From positions 1,607,876 to 1,671,875 of the forward strand of contig JAJEKV010000138.1 in NCBI GenBank assembly GCA_021234155.1: a DNA stretch of 64,000 nt, read 5' to 3'. This DNA comes from Isoetes taiwanensis (taxonomy: Eukaryota; Streptophyta; Lycopodiopsida; Isoetales; Isoetaceae). A model generated the notes under the pieces. The model made no database searches. It saw only the letters and a list, made by a program, of their open reading frames with translations, and had not been told where the DNA came from. The translations under genes were made by a program, and so were the position numbers. This document shows positions 22,127-32,242 of this stretch, one piece after another. Positions within the stretch are counted from its first letter, which is position 1, and every line of letters starts with the position of its first letter.

Positions 22127-24350
22127 TCACTGAGTTTCTTTCACAGATTCTACAACAACGCCAAGCTCCGTAGCTATTCTTCTAACGTGCTCCTTTCCTG
22201 CGGCAATCGTCTGTGATGTGTTCATTTCTGTATATCCTGTAGTATTCCACATATCCACATCCATTGCGACAGCTATCTGTTGCACACGCCCTGACATCTG
22301 AGAACTATCCAACAATTCATCCTCCAATGCCATAGAGTATTATGTAGAGCGAACCAACTTCTGTCTCTTTGGTGAATGATCGCCATCTAGTCTATCACTT
22401 CCAGATGCGTCATCAGACATTCCCATGTATTCGAAATTATGAAGCGGCTTTTCTATAGAACCTGTTATCACTGGCAGGATCTTCTCAAAATTTTTGTTCA
22501 GTGCCTCCAGCTTTTTGAACTGTGGATCGAGCTCAGCAGTTGCCTTTTCTGTTTGTTCTAGCAGTGCCCTGGTTTCCTTAACCTCTCTTCGAAACTTTTC
22601 TGATCCAAAGCATCCTGTATTTGATCCATCTTTCTAAGATCTGTCTCCTGAGTTTTTGATGTCCGGCATGTCTGAACTGTTTGGCGTATCTGGCATAGCA
22701 TTTTCTTCTTCCTCTTCTTTGCCAGGCCTTGCCATTTTCTCTAGAGTTTCAAAGAAGGATCTGCCTTATCGTCATATTCAAAGAAAACACTGCATTTTCC
22801 TTGCATCAGAGCAACTCTTGAAGCTGTGCCGGTCGAGAAAAAATCAAGAACACAACCGTCCAGTGGAACCAGCTCCTTCCCCATGTTGTAAATATATGAT
22901 GTCTTTGCCTGGCTCTTATGGACGAAGTCGCCATCCATTGCTGCCCAAGAGAACTTGGCTTTACCTGTAAAATACTCCAAATATTTTTTCCACCTCTTTA
23001 TTTTTATATCCACCTCTTCGTCACCAGTTAATGGATATTTCGGAAGGGGCCTGCTTTTTGGTGCATTGATCACCTGAGTCAACCGTAGCTCAAGTTTCGG
23101 ATTCACAGGCAACACACGAGCCTCACTTTTGTTTATCGTGACATTCACGTAATATTGGAACTCCTTGATATTTTTTTTGCTCTCCCAGCACTACCTTGAA
23201 TCTGACTTTGACTGTACATGCAGTTTGGCAAATGGGCGGATCTGAGGAACATGACGATATGATAAATTTTGGCTTTTGTCATGTCTGCAATCTTGCTAAA
23301 TAAATCTGTGTATTTTTTAACTTTCTATAGCGTCGTGAAACTATGCATGTCAATAATAATCATTGTGGCATTTTCAGACACCGGTGCAGAAACAGGAATA
23401 CATGTCTTGGTGACATGGTGCAAATGTTCCTCTTCTCTTTATGTTCCCTTGCCTCTTCTAGCTTTATGATGGCGATAATGGCTTCCAAAAACGCACTGGG
23501 GAGATTGCCTTTACACTGAATCTTTATTATAATTGGCTTTAATATAATCAAAATCTGTGTCAGCTATATCCAACAATCATTGTTCAGAAAAATCTGGAAA
23601 ACATGTAGTTAACTCCTCAAAACTCCTGTATTGCTCTTCTGATATACAGTTGACGTAGGACAACACTTCACGATGCATTAATGACAGCATTCTGATGTTC
23701 AGCGCCCTCTGTCGGCAATCAAAACACCCTGTATAACCGGATTGAACTTTCAAAAATACTTTGCCTTCGAGAATTTCATCCATCAGTTGGCTGATCTCCG
23801 GCATTATTCATTCCTCGAAGGTATCTTAGGAAAGTCTTGTTAAAGAACTCTTTAGAAGGCTTATCTGGCAGTTCCCCATGATCATCAGCCAGCTTCCATG
23901 CTGCCCACTTATTAACAACAGCAACAAGCTTGGACCATGATTCTTCTTGCATGAAAAGGAATTACTTTTCATCCTTGAGTTCTTTAACCTTCAAGGTCGT
24001 TGTAGCTACGTCGACAAAATCATGTAAGCAACAGCTGGTCAGGATCACAACGGCTATCTTCTATAGCTGAAAATAAGAACCTACCTTCCAAACGGAGATA
24101 GTGCAGTGCCTATTGGGTCTTGTGGAGGGCATCCATAAGCCTTGTGATGATTCCTTAATTGCTGGAGCTTTTCAATTAGTGGCTCCTTATATAGTGTATC
24201 CGCTATAATGTCATTGCACTGTATGGATAACTGAATATAGGAGAGATTTCCATTTAGCACCCGGCTTCTTCGCTTTGCATAAGCTTTAGCAAATTCCAGT
24301 CATTGCTCGACATTTTCCATCATAGAACAAAGAATTTGTGCAGCAAAAAT
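22127..24350 (-). pseudogene. ParB-like/methyltransferase-like gene, copy 1 (broken)
   Basis: The gene reads right to left. At about 24350-24090 the frame gives GFICGNHSIFAAQIL, an in-frame stop, then AKAYAKRR and HHKAYGCPPQDPIG; G-N-H-S resembles the G-x-H-R/S motif of ParB/sulfiredoxin-like domains. At about 23400-23330 it gives ATMIIIDMHSF, where an amino-methyltransferase would have a hydrophobic strand followed by D-P-P-Y/W. The ORF 23148-22741 ends with DGCVLDFFSTGTASRVALM and VFFEYD, a close match to the S-adenosylmethionine motif I strand, glycine loop and following acidic residue. A Glu/Lys-rich tail with LLDSSQMSGRV follows to 22127. Stops and frameshifts separate these parts. The functional call is inference from motifs; copy 2 at 52.2-55.8 kb has the same order. 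Confidence 0.5.
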
Positions 24351-24379
24351 ACTGTGATTACCACAAATAAATCCCCTCT

Positions 24380-24900
24380 TCAAGCCAATCTAGCAATAGA
24401 CCAAGAAAGGCTCATAGTATGTGCTAAACCTGAATTGACTAGCTTATCGCTAAAAATGTCGTCATACACATAAACCCTATTGAAGACATAAGAGCTGTGA
24501 GTCTCTAGCTATTTAACCTCTAACATGTCTTGGAGGCGTCAACTTTGTTATAATAATACAATAAGTATCATCCCTTTAGCCACCTCAATGTTATCTCTTA
24601 GTAAATGATCACCATTCTATCATCAAGTTCATCAAGTCAATTTAACACTAGACAAAAAAAAAAGGGCCTTATAGTATTTTCCCAACCTGAAACGAATTGA
24701 TTTGACTAGCTTATAGCTAAAAATGTGGTGGTCACCCACATGAAACCTTTAAAAGGCATAAGGGCTGTGAATCCCTAGTTTTTGTAACCTCCAACATGTG
24801 TTGGAGGTGTTAACTTTGTCATGATAACACCAATCTTCAAGCCAATTAGCAATAGAAAAAAAGGGGGGGGGGGGGGCTTATAGCATGTATCTAACCTGAC
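24380..24900. repeat. Two-unit ~260-bp tandem repeat with near-palindromes
   Basis: Two units share, in order, AATTGACTAGCTTAT or TTGACTAGCTTATAG, GCTAAAAATGT, CACATAAACC or CACATGAAACC, GCTGTGA, TTTAACCTC or TTGTAACCTCC, and GTCAACTTTGT or GTTAACTTTGT. In each the AACCTC word begins a near-palindrome centred on CATGT with TTGGAGG on the other side (24515 and 24787). A run of 14 G follows the second unit at 24863-24876. The tract lies directly upstream of the broken minus-strand gene. Confidence 0.75.
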
Positions 24901-25049
24901 AAGCCATTACTGTGGGGCAATTTGATCTCACAATCTAAAAAACCAAACATCCCAATCGGGAACAAAACGTTAGTACATAAGAAGAATGAAATTAATTAAA
25001 AAATGTTAAATGATGCACATAACTACTTATGCTTGTTAATAATACATCT

Positions 25050-25150
25050 AGACAAACTTCAATCATGCACCTCAAACATATGTTGAAGAGTTGCACACTT
25101 CCAGCATGCACCTCAAACATGTGTTAGAGGTTCATGCGCCTTAAACATGA
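25050..25150. repeat. Three related half-palindromes
   Basis: CACCTCAAACATATGTTGAAGAG near 25069, ACTTCCAGCATGCACC near 25097 and CCTCAAACATGTGTTAGAGG near 25111 are diverged members of the palindrome family found near 24515-24800 and 50250-54910. Confidence 0.55.
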
Positions 25151-26450
25151 TCAAAGTCAATTCTTCAAAATCTAAAAAATCTCAAAGTGTAAAAAAAAAA
25201 AAAGGGCCTATTTACTAGGAAATCGTTTCTAAATATAAAAAAAATTACAATAGAGAATGTGGTTTTGACGCTTGACCAGGGATGCAATAGGGTTAGGGTT
25301 TGCATCCGTAGTAGGGTTAGGGTTTGCAGGAAACAACCGAAATGAAGCCTCTTCAGCTTGATGTTATGAAATGGAGTCTCAGCCTGTTTTGGTAGTGCCA
25401 GCGACCTTCAAGCGACCTTTCGACTTGCTAATGGCATAATCCTCCAAATTTTGAAGATTTTGCATCTAAATTTGCATCAATCCGGCCCATCGTGGTTGGG
25501 CCGATCTGGTCGGAACTAGAAGCAGGAGATTTCTTGGGGGAGGACCGAAATGCAGAAAACACAGTAGTTGGTTTCAGCAGTGAAGATTTTGCAGAGAACA
25601 TGGTTCAGAAAATCGGCCAGTCCTTGTAGGGAAGCGGCCACTAGTTTAGGTTTGCATGTTAGGTTTGAAAATCAGCCAATCCTTCCTGCTTCTTCGATTT
25701 GCAGCTATTTGACAGTGGAGTTTGAAGCTTCAATTTGCTGGTTCAAATCAGGCCGCTAATGCAGCGGAGCTTGCGGCATCGACCTTTGGGCCAGCAGAAT
25801 TTGCACTTAATGCTTCCATTTTGCCATAGTAGAAACATTGAGAAATTTTATAGCTTTGAATCGAAGAAATAATTTGCCCAGTTCGGCAGCAAAGCCTCTG
25901 ATTCTTGCCTCGGACTCATGCCTCAGATTCTCTCAGGTTTATATAAAATGCAAGAGGGTTAGGCAAAAGAAGAAAGATCCAAATTCAGGTAAATACCTCT
26001 TGGTTTGCTTTTTCTGGTTGTGCCTGTTTGCTGTGTTTGGATCTCGTTTGCATCAATCTCTCAACCAGTTGTGGGCTCTTTGTGGTTGTCAAGAAGTGAA
26101 GAACCTGTTGTGCCAAGATCATAGCAGATCAGAATAATATTTCTTCAAGCTTCAAGAATAGATTGAATGGATTCATTAACCAAGGCCATTGGTTTTAGCT
26201 GGGGTTCGATTCCTTGGGGCCTGCAGTCTTTTTGATTTACCTCTGATCAATCTCTGAAGCATCATTGATGAAACATCGATTGACTGAGGTTTTTTGTTGT
26301 TACATATATATATTTTTTTTGTTACACATTAATAGCAGAACGTAAACTGCGTGATTTGAATTTCAAAAGTTTACACGGCATGATCGTATATCAAATCTAC
26401 ATGCATTCTATTTCTTGCTTTTCGTTTACTTTTGTTCCTTTTTTTTCTTG
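25150..26450. other. No supported gene; two telobox-like words
   Basis: GGTTAGGGTTTGCA occurs twice, near 25299 and 25316. TAGGGTTT is the telobox core found in some plant promoters, but no gene start could be tied to it. ORFs at 25568-26137 show no known motif. Confidence 0.35.
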
Positions 26451-26659
26451 CTTTTCTTGCACTGATGTGCTCACAGAAGGAAAGCGCCAGCCAAGAACAA
26501 ACGCTAGATGCAAGTACAGAACAAGGATCTCACAAGAAGGAAGGAAAATGTACAAAACAAGGTTATCATAGGAAGGGAAGCGCCAGCTAAAAAGTATCAT
26601 AGGAAGAAAAGCCAGCCAAAAAGAATAGCAAGTACGGAAGAACAGAACAGACTGCTATG

Positions 26660-26735
26660 GCACAAAAAAACAAGGTGCTGCGCACGGAGGGTTGCCAAAA
26701 AAAAACAAGGTGCTGCGCACGGAGGGTTGCCCTCC
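26660..26735. repeat. Perfect 30-bp direct repeat
   Basis: AAAAACAAGGTGCTGCGCAC and the following GGAGGGTTGCC occur twice in a row, at about 26664-26697 and 26698-26729. The second copy ends in GGAGGGTTGCCCTCC, able to form a short hairpin. The preceding 200 bases repeat AGGAAGGGAAGCGCCAGC-like words less exactly. Confidence 0.8.
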
Positions 26736-26739
26736 ATGG

Positions 26740-27300
26740 CCGGAGAGTGAAATGGCTTATGTTGTAGTTGTAGACAATAGAGTATTTGAATCGAATTTGC
26801 TATTTTAAGACATTGACATTTTGTGAAGGTGATGTTACGCATTTGCATTAGTATGTTCTGCTTAGGTGTTGAGTTGTTGTTGTAGTAGGATGTAGTTGGA
26901 CATATGGACTTTGGGATTTGAGCGCAAGGTATTGGTGGTTGGTGCTTGGTATGGAACTAGGATGGCAGAAGCATAAGGAGAAGTGTAATAAAGGAGAGAA
27001 TGGATGTGCATGTTTTGTGAAGCGGCTTAAATCGTAGTTGAAAGTTATGTTTTGACATTGGAGTACTTGATAGTTGATAACATACGAAACAAGCTATGAA
27101 GAATCGAAATAGAGGAATAAGAGACTGGGGGTGGGTGTGTGCAAAAGATGTTAAGAATTATGAATTGTTTTGCATGTGAATTTTGTTTAGGGTATGAAGG
27201 AAGAATTCAATCCTTTAAAGTGAAGAAGGTTGCTAAGAATTTAACAGCATGAAATACATGGAAGTTGCAAGCCAAGTAAAGCTATGAAGGGATGTCTTTT
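26740..27300. other. No supported gene
   Basis: G- and T-rich plus strand without a credible open frame. Nothing recognised. Confidence 0.3.
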
Positions 27301-27312
27301 GTTGTTGTATAG

Positions 27313-28019
27313 TTATGGATCATGTTTTGAGCCTAGATCCCTGTCGATGGCAATGATTTGGAGTCCGTGGTTGAGCTCAAATGTGTATTTACTCCGGCTC
27401 TTCAGTATGCTTTGGCGGAATGATCGAGGATCTGCTTTCATTGTAGCTAATGCGCCTCCTAATGGGTAATCGAGGAATTTATCAAGCAATGCTCCTACCA
27501 TTGTGACATGTAGCGTGTTGGATCCAGTGTCGATGTCGCCGAACATTGTTAACTCTTCTATCATGTCGTCGTTCTTGCACGTGTCGCAGAGACTGCCCGG
27601 CACTACCTTGTTGCAAGCATTGCACGTCTTGACAACCTTGTTTTCGCCAGTTATATTCAATCTTAATGTGCCTGAGATCTGTACATGCAAGGATGTGTGA
27701 TTAGTGGAGAGCTGTATGAAAGAAGGTAAAAAGCGAAGACAATTTTGGCTTAGTTTTAGTAGTAGAAGATATACATTGGTATTTTGTAGAAGTGTGCTGG
27801 GAAGACTTCATTTGTGAGTGTTGCTATTACGTCATCGTCTGGGAACCATAATTCATCTGGAAACCAACTTGACACTGGGTCCTCGACAATCTTGAATGCC
27901 ATTGTAGCTTCTGTAGATGTTAAGGTAGTCTGGCCACGGAATGTACTTGCCTTTAGGGTCTTGAATAAGATAATGGGTTTACGTCCTTTTAGAAACAAGT
28001 GTTTGAGCTTGTCAAACAC
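27313..28019 (-). pseudogene. RPA1-like single-strand DNA-binding fragment
   Basis: Two minus-strand pieces, 28019-27756 and 27690-27313, look like exons separated by a short intron whose acceptor is CATGTACAG before ATCTCAGG. The first contains GRKPIILFKTLKASTFRG and EATMAFKIVEDP, resembling an OB-fold of the large subunit of replication protein A. The second contains CNACNKVVPGSLCDTC, a Cys-x2-Cys...Cys-x2-Cys ribbon like that in the C-terminal DNA-binding domain of RPA1. RPA1 coats single-stranded DNA. Plant Helitrons often carry RPA-like genes, and a Helentron-like helicase starts 2.4 kb away on the other strand, so this may be part of that element. Only about 210 residues are present, so it is a fragment. 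Confidence 0.5.
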
Positions 28020-28059
28020 ATGTGCCTGTTCAGGCTAGAACTTTAATTCTGCGACATCC

Positions 28060-29350
28060 TTTTTGTCGCATAACATACGGTCCGAATACGTTTATTATAC
28101 TACCACGTCACACGTACATGTCACCATGACAAGTGCTTGAGAGCAGTAAAGAGTTGCGCCTAGGGGGCAACCTCGTATGTTGCACATGTATATTAAACAT
28201 ATGCAATTAAACCCCTTGCCAAGTGGCAATACCCCATTTGGTCCCTTCTAACCTAACCCTAAAAGTTCATGTATAAGGAACAAAAGGGGAAATCCTAAAC
28301 CTTTTTCCTTTTCGCATTAATGGCTTCTCTGAGCCATTCCGGCCAAGGCAAGCTGCCATTTCGCATTGCCAGGCACCACTGAGCCGCCTTTGCACATTAG
28401 ATTTATCAGGAGCAGCTGTCTTCAACAAGAACGAAGGCATGGACGTGATTCGGGGAGCTGGAGCAAGCCAAGGATCAGGTAACCTGCGATTCTGCTTGCA
28501 AAGCCGACTCTTAGCCTGGCAATGAGCTAGGATAGTATGTTAGATCAGTCTTATCAGCCTTGTAGATCCTAAGATCACCAGCTGTAACAAAAGAACCTAA
28601 CCTTGTATATTTAGGTAAGATAGATTAGATCTTATTCAGTATTTCAGTTCTTTGATGATGATGATGTTCCATTCTATGCTCTCCTTTGTATGTGGGAAGG
28701 GAAGTAGAGACCATGATGAGCTCGACACCTCTTGGGTGATGCGTCACCTTCAATGAGGTTCAAGTCGAATACGGGCAGTGGCCCTCTAGCCACCTGTGAT
28801 GGGCATGCATGCCTCTAGAGGGGAGGAGAATGTCCTCTTGCCTCATCGGGACTAGGGAGATGCAACCCAGCAGTAGCCCCTTTGGCTACGCACCCGGCAG
28901 GCTACGGTCCGGTCCCAAGACTCTTCAACCTACTTTGCAAAGTGTACACGGGAGGGGCGGATGGAGTGGACTACCCAATGGCCATGTTCTTATGCCAGCC
29001 CAATCCATTTGCCATGAATTCTGTCTGCATTGACTTCTGGGGACCCAAGCCGTCAGTCGATCCCCCATGAATCTGAGCCTTGGGTAGGATTCCCCTTATG
29101 TTGATGTTACTTATGTTGTTGTTACATATGTTATGTTATGGTGAGCCACCCTTCGAGGTAGATATGTATGTTATTTGATGCTATGTGCTCATGTTTGATG
29201 TGCTTCCGCAGCTAGGTAGGTCCCGAGGGAGACAGGATGAATGACACGTCCATTCTTCCCCATTGGACTTTTGGCTGTTAGCAAGGATCTGATGTTAGGT
29301 GGACGGCCTCATGTTAGCCAAGGCATTGGCAGGAGGATGAACTCTGAATC
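28060..29350. mobile_element. LTR relic related to the solo LTR at 11-12.7 kb
   Basis: The 3' half shares ordered words with the solo LTR: GGGAGATGCAAC, GGGAGGGGCGGATGGAGTGG, TTATGCCAGCCC, GTCAGTCG, GGGTAGGA and TGCTTCCGC. The order and spacing agree over about 350 bases, so both come from related LTR families. Ends and a target-site duplication could not be fixed, so the limits are approximate and the copy may be truncated. Confidence 0.65.
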
Positions 29351-30400
29351 TGTTCGATGGAAGCATCGTATATGAGCAGGGGACGTGGAATTCTAACCAC
29401 TAAACTACAACCACAACCACATCAATATAACTTCAATACATTTACCATCGTGTGAAAAAAAGAATCTTATGATAATTTTGTCACCGAAGAAAACACATAG
29501 TCTCTGGATTCCTGTAAATTACAGTCCTTCAACCGAAAGCAAAGATTCTACCTACTACCAACATATCGCCCAGGGATGTCGCGGATTTTTATCAACGTGT
29601 AAATGAGCAGAAGTAATGGAGTGAATAAATAGTTGTCGATGTCATCGTGTCCATAGACGAAATAGAGCATCAAATCCAAATTATTTAGGGTTCTTGGAGA
29701 TTAGCATACAATTACTATTAAACTCGTAACGTAGGTTTTTATCCAATATTTATGCAAGAAAAAGGATGCAAATGAAACACAACTTAGATAATCTTGTTTT
29801 GGCTTGATAATACAGGTAATCTTCAGATCTAATTCATTATTCACGTACAATTGTCTTTCCTCTTGGTTGCTGGTGGTAGTCAATAAACAAATATAGTCTC
29901 GTAGTCTACATTTCGAGCTAACATAAAGTTCTTTTAATTGATATCCGCCTTGAGATATCTACTTGAAATTGTTTATTACAATATAAAAGATTTGTACAAA
30001 AAAAGTTGTTGATTCACATCGTAATAAACCATGATTAGTTAAAGTGAAATACAAGTATCTAGCAACCAGTTCTACCTGGTAAAATTCCATATCATCAGCA
30101 AAAGCTTGTTAACAACTATGCAAATATCAGCTAAGTTGATTACTTTTTAAAGCCACTTCTAGGCAAACAATCTTTGCTATAGATCTTGCCAAAAGGAAAT
30201 ATGCATTAACCACAACTTGAGCAGAAGCACATTTATTTGAAGGGAAAAACTACAAAATACCCTTATGTTTTGACGAATTTCATGACATATCCCTGAGTTT
30301 TCATAAATTTTTGTAATGCCCTTGGTCAACGTAATTGGCTCTGTAGAATTTTGTATATCATCAAATGCCCTTGTATTTTACGTATTTCATATAAAGCCCT
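29350..30400. other. AT-rich, no supported gene
   Basis: No domain was found. Near 30255-30400 the words CCCTTATGTTTTGACGAATTT, CCCTGAGTTTTCATAAATTT and GCCCTTGTATTTTACGTATTT form a degenerate three-unit repeat of roughly 60 bp. A Helitron Rep (HUH) domain would be expected upstream of the helicase, but none was seen. Confidence 0.35.
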
Positions 30401-30409
30401 TAGACGAGC

Positions 30410-31030
30410 ATGTCCGCATCCTTGGAAAAGATTATAGATTCTTGCAACAAGAATAACCAGCATGTCGTTGAGAGGATACGACAATTAGGCAACGCAATCA
30501 TACGTTCGCAGGAGGTTTCGATCTCCGAGGCCACAATGCTTCTCCTCGACATGCCCCTGCATACGAAGACGCGAACTGTAATTTTCATTGATACGAACAT
30601 GCCGCAGAATAGGTCCAGGGTGTTGAAGACGAAAAAAGACCTGGCAAAGCTTGATCCTAATAGCATAGATATCCTCGCCCCCAACATTATCGACAAGTAT
30701 AAGAGGCTTAACGGTGAGTTTCTCGAACACATTAGCCTCGGCGATGAGCAGCCATGTTATACAAAAAAGGATGAGCATGGGCAATTTGTGAATAAAATGA
30801 GGAGGGACGAGATCGTGGGCAATCCGAAGCGGCCATGAAGTTAGGTATGTGAAGTTCAACGAGGATAAAGACATAGAAGGATGGGCGTACGAACGGCTTC
30901 TGTTGCATGTGCACTTCAGGACGGAACATGATCTTCTGGACGGGCACTCGAGCTACTATAGTGCATACATGGTGAAGCAAGAAGAAATCGGCGGCTCATA
31001 CAATGCTAACATTCCAAAGACACCGGGATT
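30410..31030 (+). pseudogene. Helitron protein region between Rep and helicase
   Basis: The ORF at 30410-30838 contains SISEATMLLLDMPLHTKTRT and VIFIDTNMPQNRSRVL, then SIDILAPNIIDKYKRLNGEF. In Helitron proteins the equivalent block (S-A-Q-E-A-x-x-x-L-L-x-L-P-L, then R-x-V-x-F-I-x-T) precedes the helicase. From 30849 a shifted frame continues with DLLDGHSSYYSAYM. A frameshift near 30840 and stops from about 31037 show decay. A possible intron lies at about 31140-31247. Confidence 0.6.
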
Positions 31031-31249
31031 TGGATAGTTGGGGTGACATAGAGAGGATAGCCCGACGAGATCGGGTCACCATAGAACACAACGATCGAAT
31101 GAAGTCGAGGGAAGCGGAAGGCGAGGATGAGTTTGATGTAGGTTGAACCTTCCGTTATTACAATCGCATACGGTCTCCTCAAGAGTTACATGATGCAGAA
31201 TTGATTCCATCATTTATTAGAAACTCACCCCTTTCTGTCCATTGCAGGT

Positions 31250-32242
31250 GCAGAGGACGATGGTACCGAATAAACAAATCATGCCCAATGAGATGTACTA
31301 CACAATGGTGCAGACGCTAAGGAAGGGTCAACGATTCGTTGACACGGCGATATCATGTACAAAAAGATACATGACCCAACCCACAGGTACAACCTGTTTC
31401 TTACGGGCGGTGCGGGTGTGGGTAAGTCGCGTTTGCTACAGTGCCTCATTGAGGGACAAAAGCGGCTTTTTCAACAAGACCTCCCCGATGCATTGAACAG
31501 GCCATCGGTTGTCATAGCTGCGTACACAGGCAGGGCAGCAGATAATGTTGGGGGGATCACGCTGCACTCGGCATTTGGTATAAGACCAACAGCGGCGTTT
31601 GGGAATAAGATGACGATGCCCACGTCTGCGACGCTACAAACGGGAAGGAATGCCTACGAGGCGGTGAGACTGCTGGTCATAGACGAGATCTCAATGGTCG
31701 GGCTTCACCTCCTCTTCCATGTCGATGCATTATGCAACAAGTAAGTTATATCCCAGCTGACCTGCTGCCCGCAAGCCTACACGAGAAACAGGCATGTGTG
31801 ACTAACTCATTTGCGTGATTCGGTTTCAGGTACAAGGCCACTGCGACGCCCATACCGTTTGGGGGCATGTCAGTGATTGCAGCTGGGGACTTTTACCAAT
31901 TGAAGCCAATGTTTGACAAGTGGAATTTTTGTGACCCAGATGTCAACGACGCCGAACGACTAGGCTTCGTCCAGTTTCCAGACCTGTACCACTCATGGAA
32001 ATCGAATTTCAGGTACTATGAGCTGACCGAGATCGTGAGGCAAGGAGACGACCTTCCCTTTGCACATGCGTTGTCCCATATGAGGATATCAGAGCAAACG
32101 GTAGATGATTTGCACCTCGTGAATTCCACCTGCATCCGGCCAACACCTAGCGATCCGCGTCTTCCGCATGTCTTCCATAAGAACAAAGACACAGAGCAAG
32201 GCATCCTCATCCAGTCTATAGACACGCACGAGGATGGCTGTC
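31250..32242 (+). pseudogene. PIF1-like helicase, 5' part
   Basis: This is a superfamily 1B DNA helicase that would unwind DNA during rolling-circle transposition. Motifs in order: FLTGGAGVGKSRLLQ (Walker A), VVIAAYTGRAADNVGG with LHSAFGI (motif Ia), LLVIDEISMVG (Walker B), then after an intron at 31741-31829 (GTAAGT to TTTCAG) SVIAAGDFYQLKP (motif III) and ELTEIVRQGDD (motif IV). The splice join restores C-N-K-Y-K in frame. A frameshift lies near 31360. At 32242 the coding sequence is cut by the LTR retrotransposon insertion. Confidence 0.85.

Noticed and set aside
25299-25335. Interstitial telomere sequence
   Set aside because: Only two TTAGGGTTTGCA-like words are present, and they are not tandem TTTAGGG repeats.
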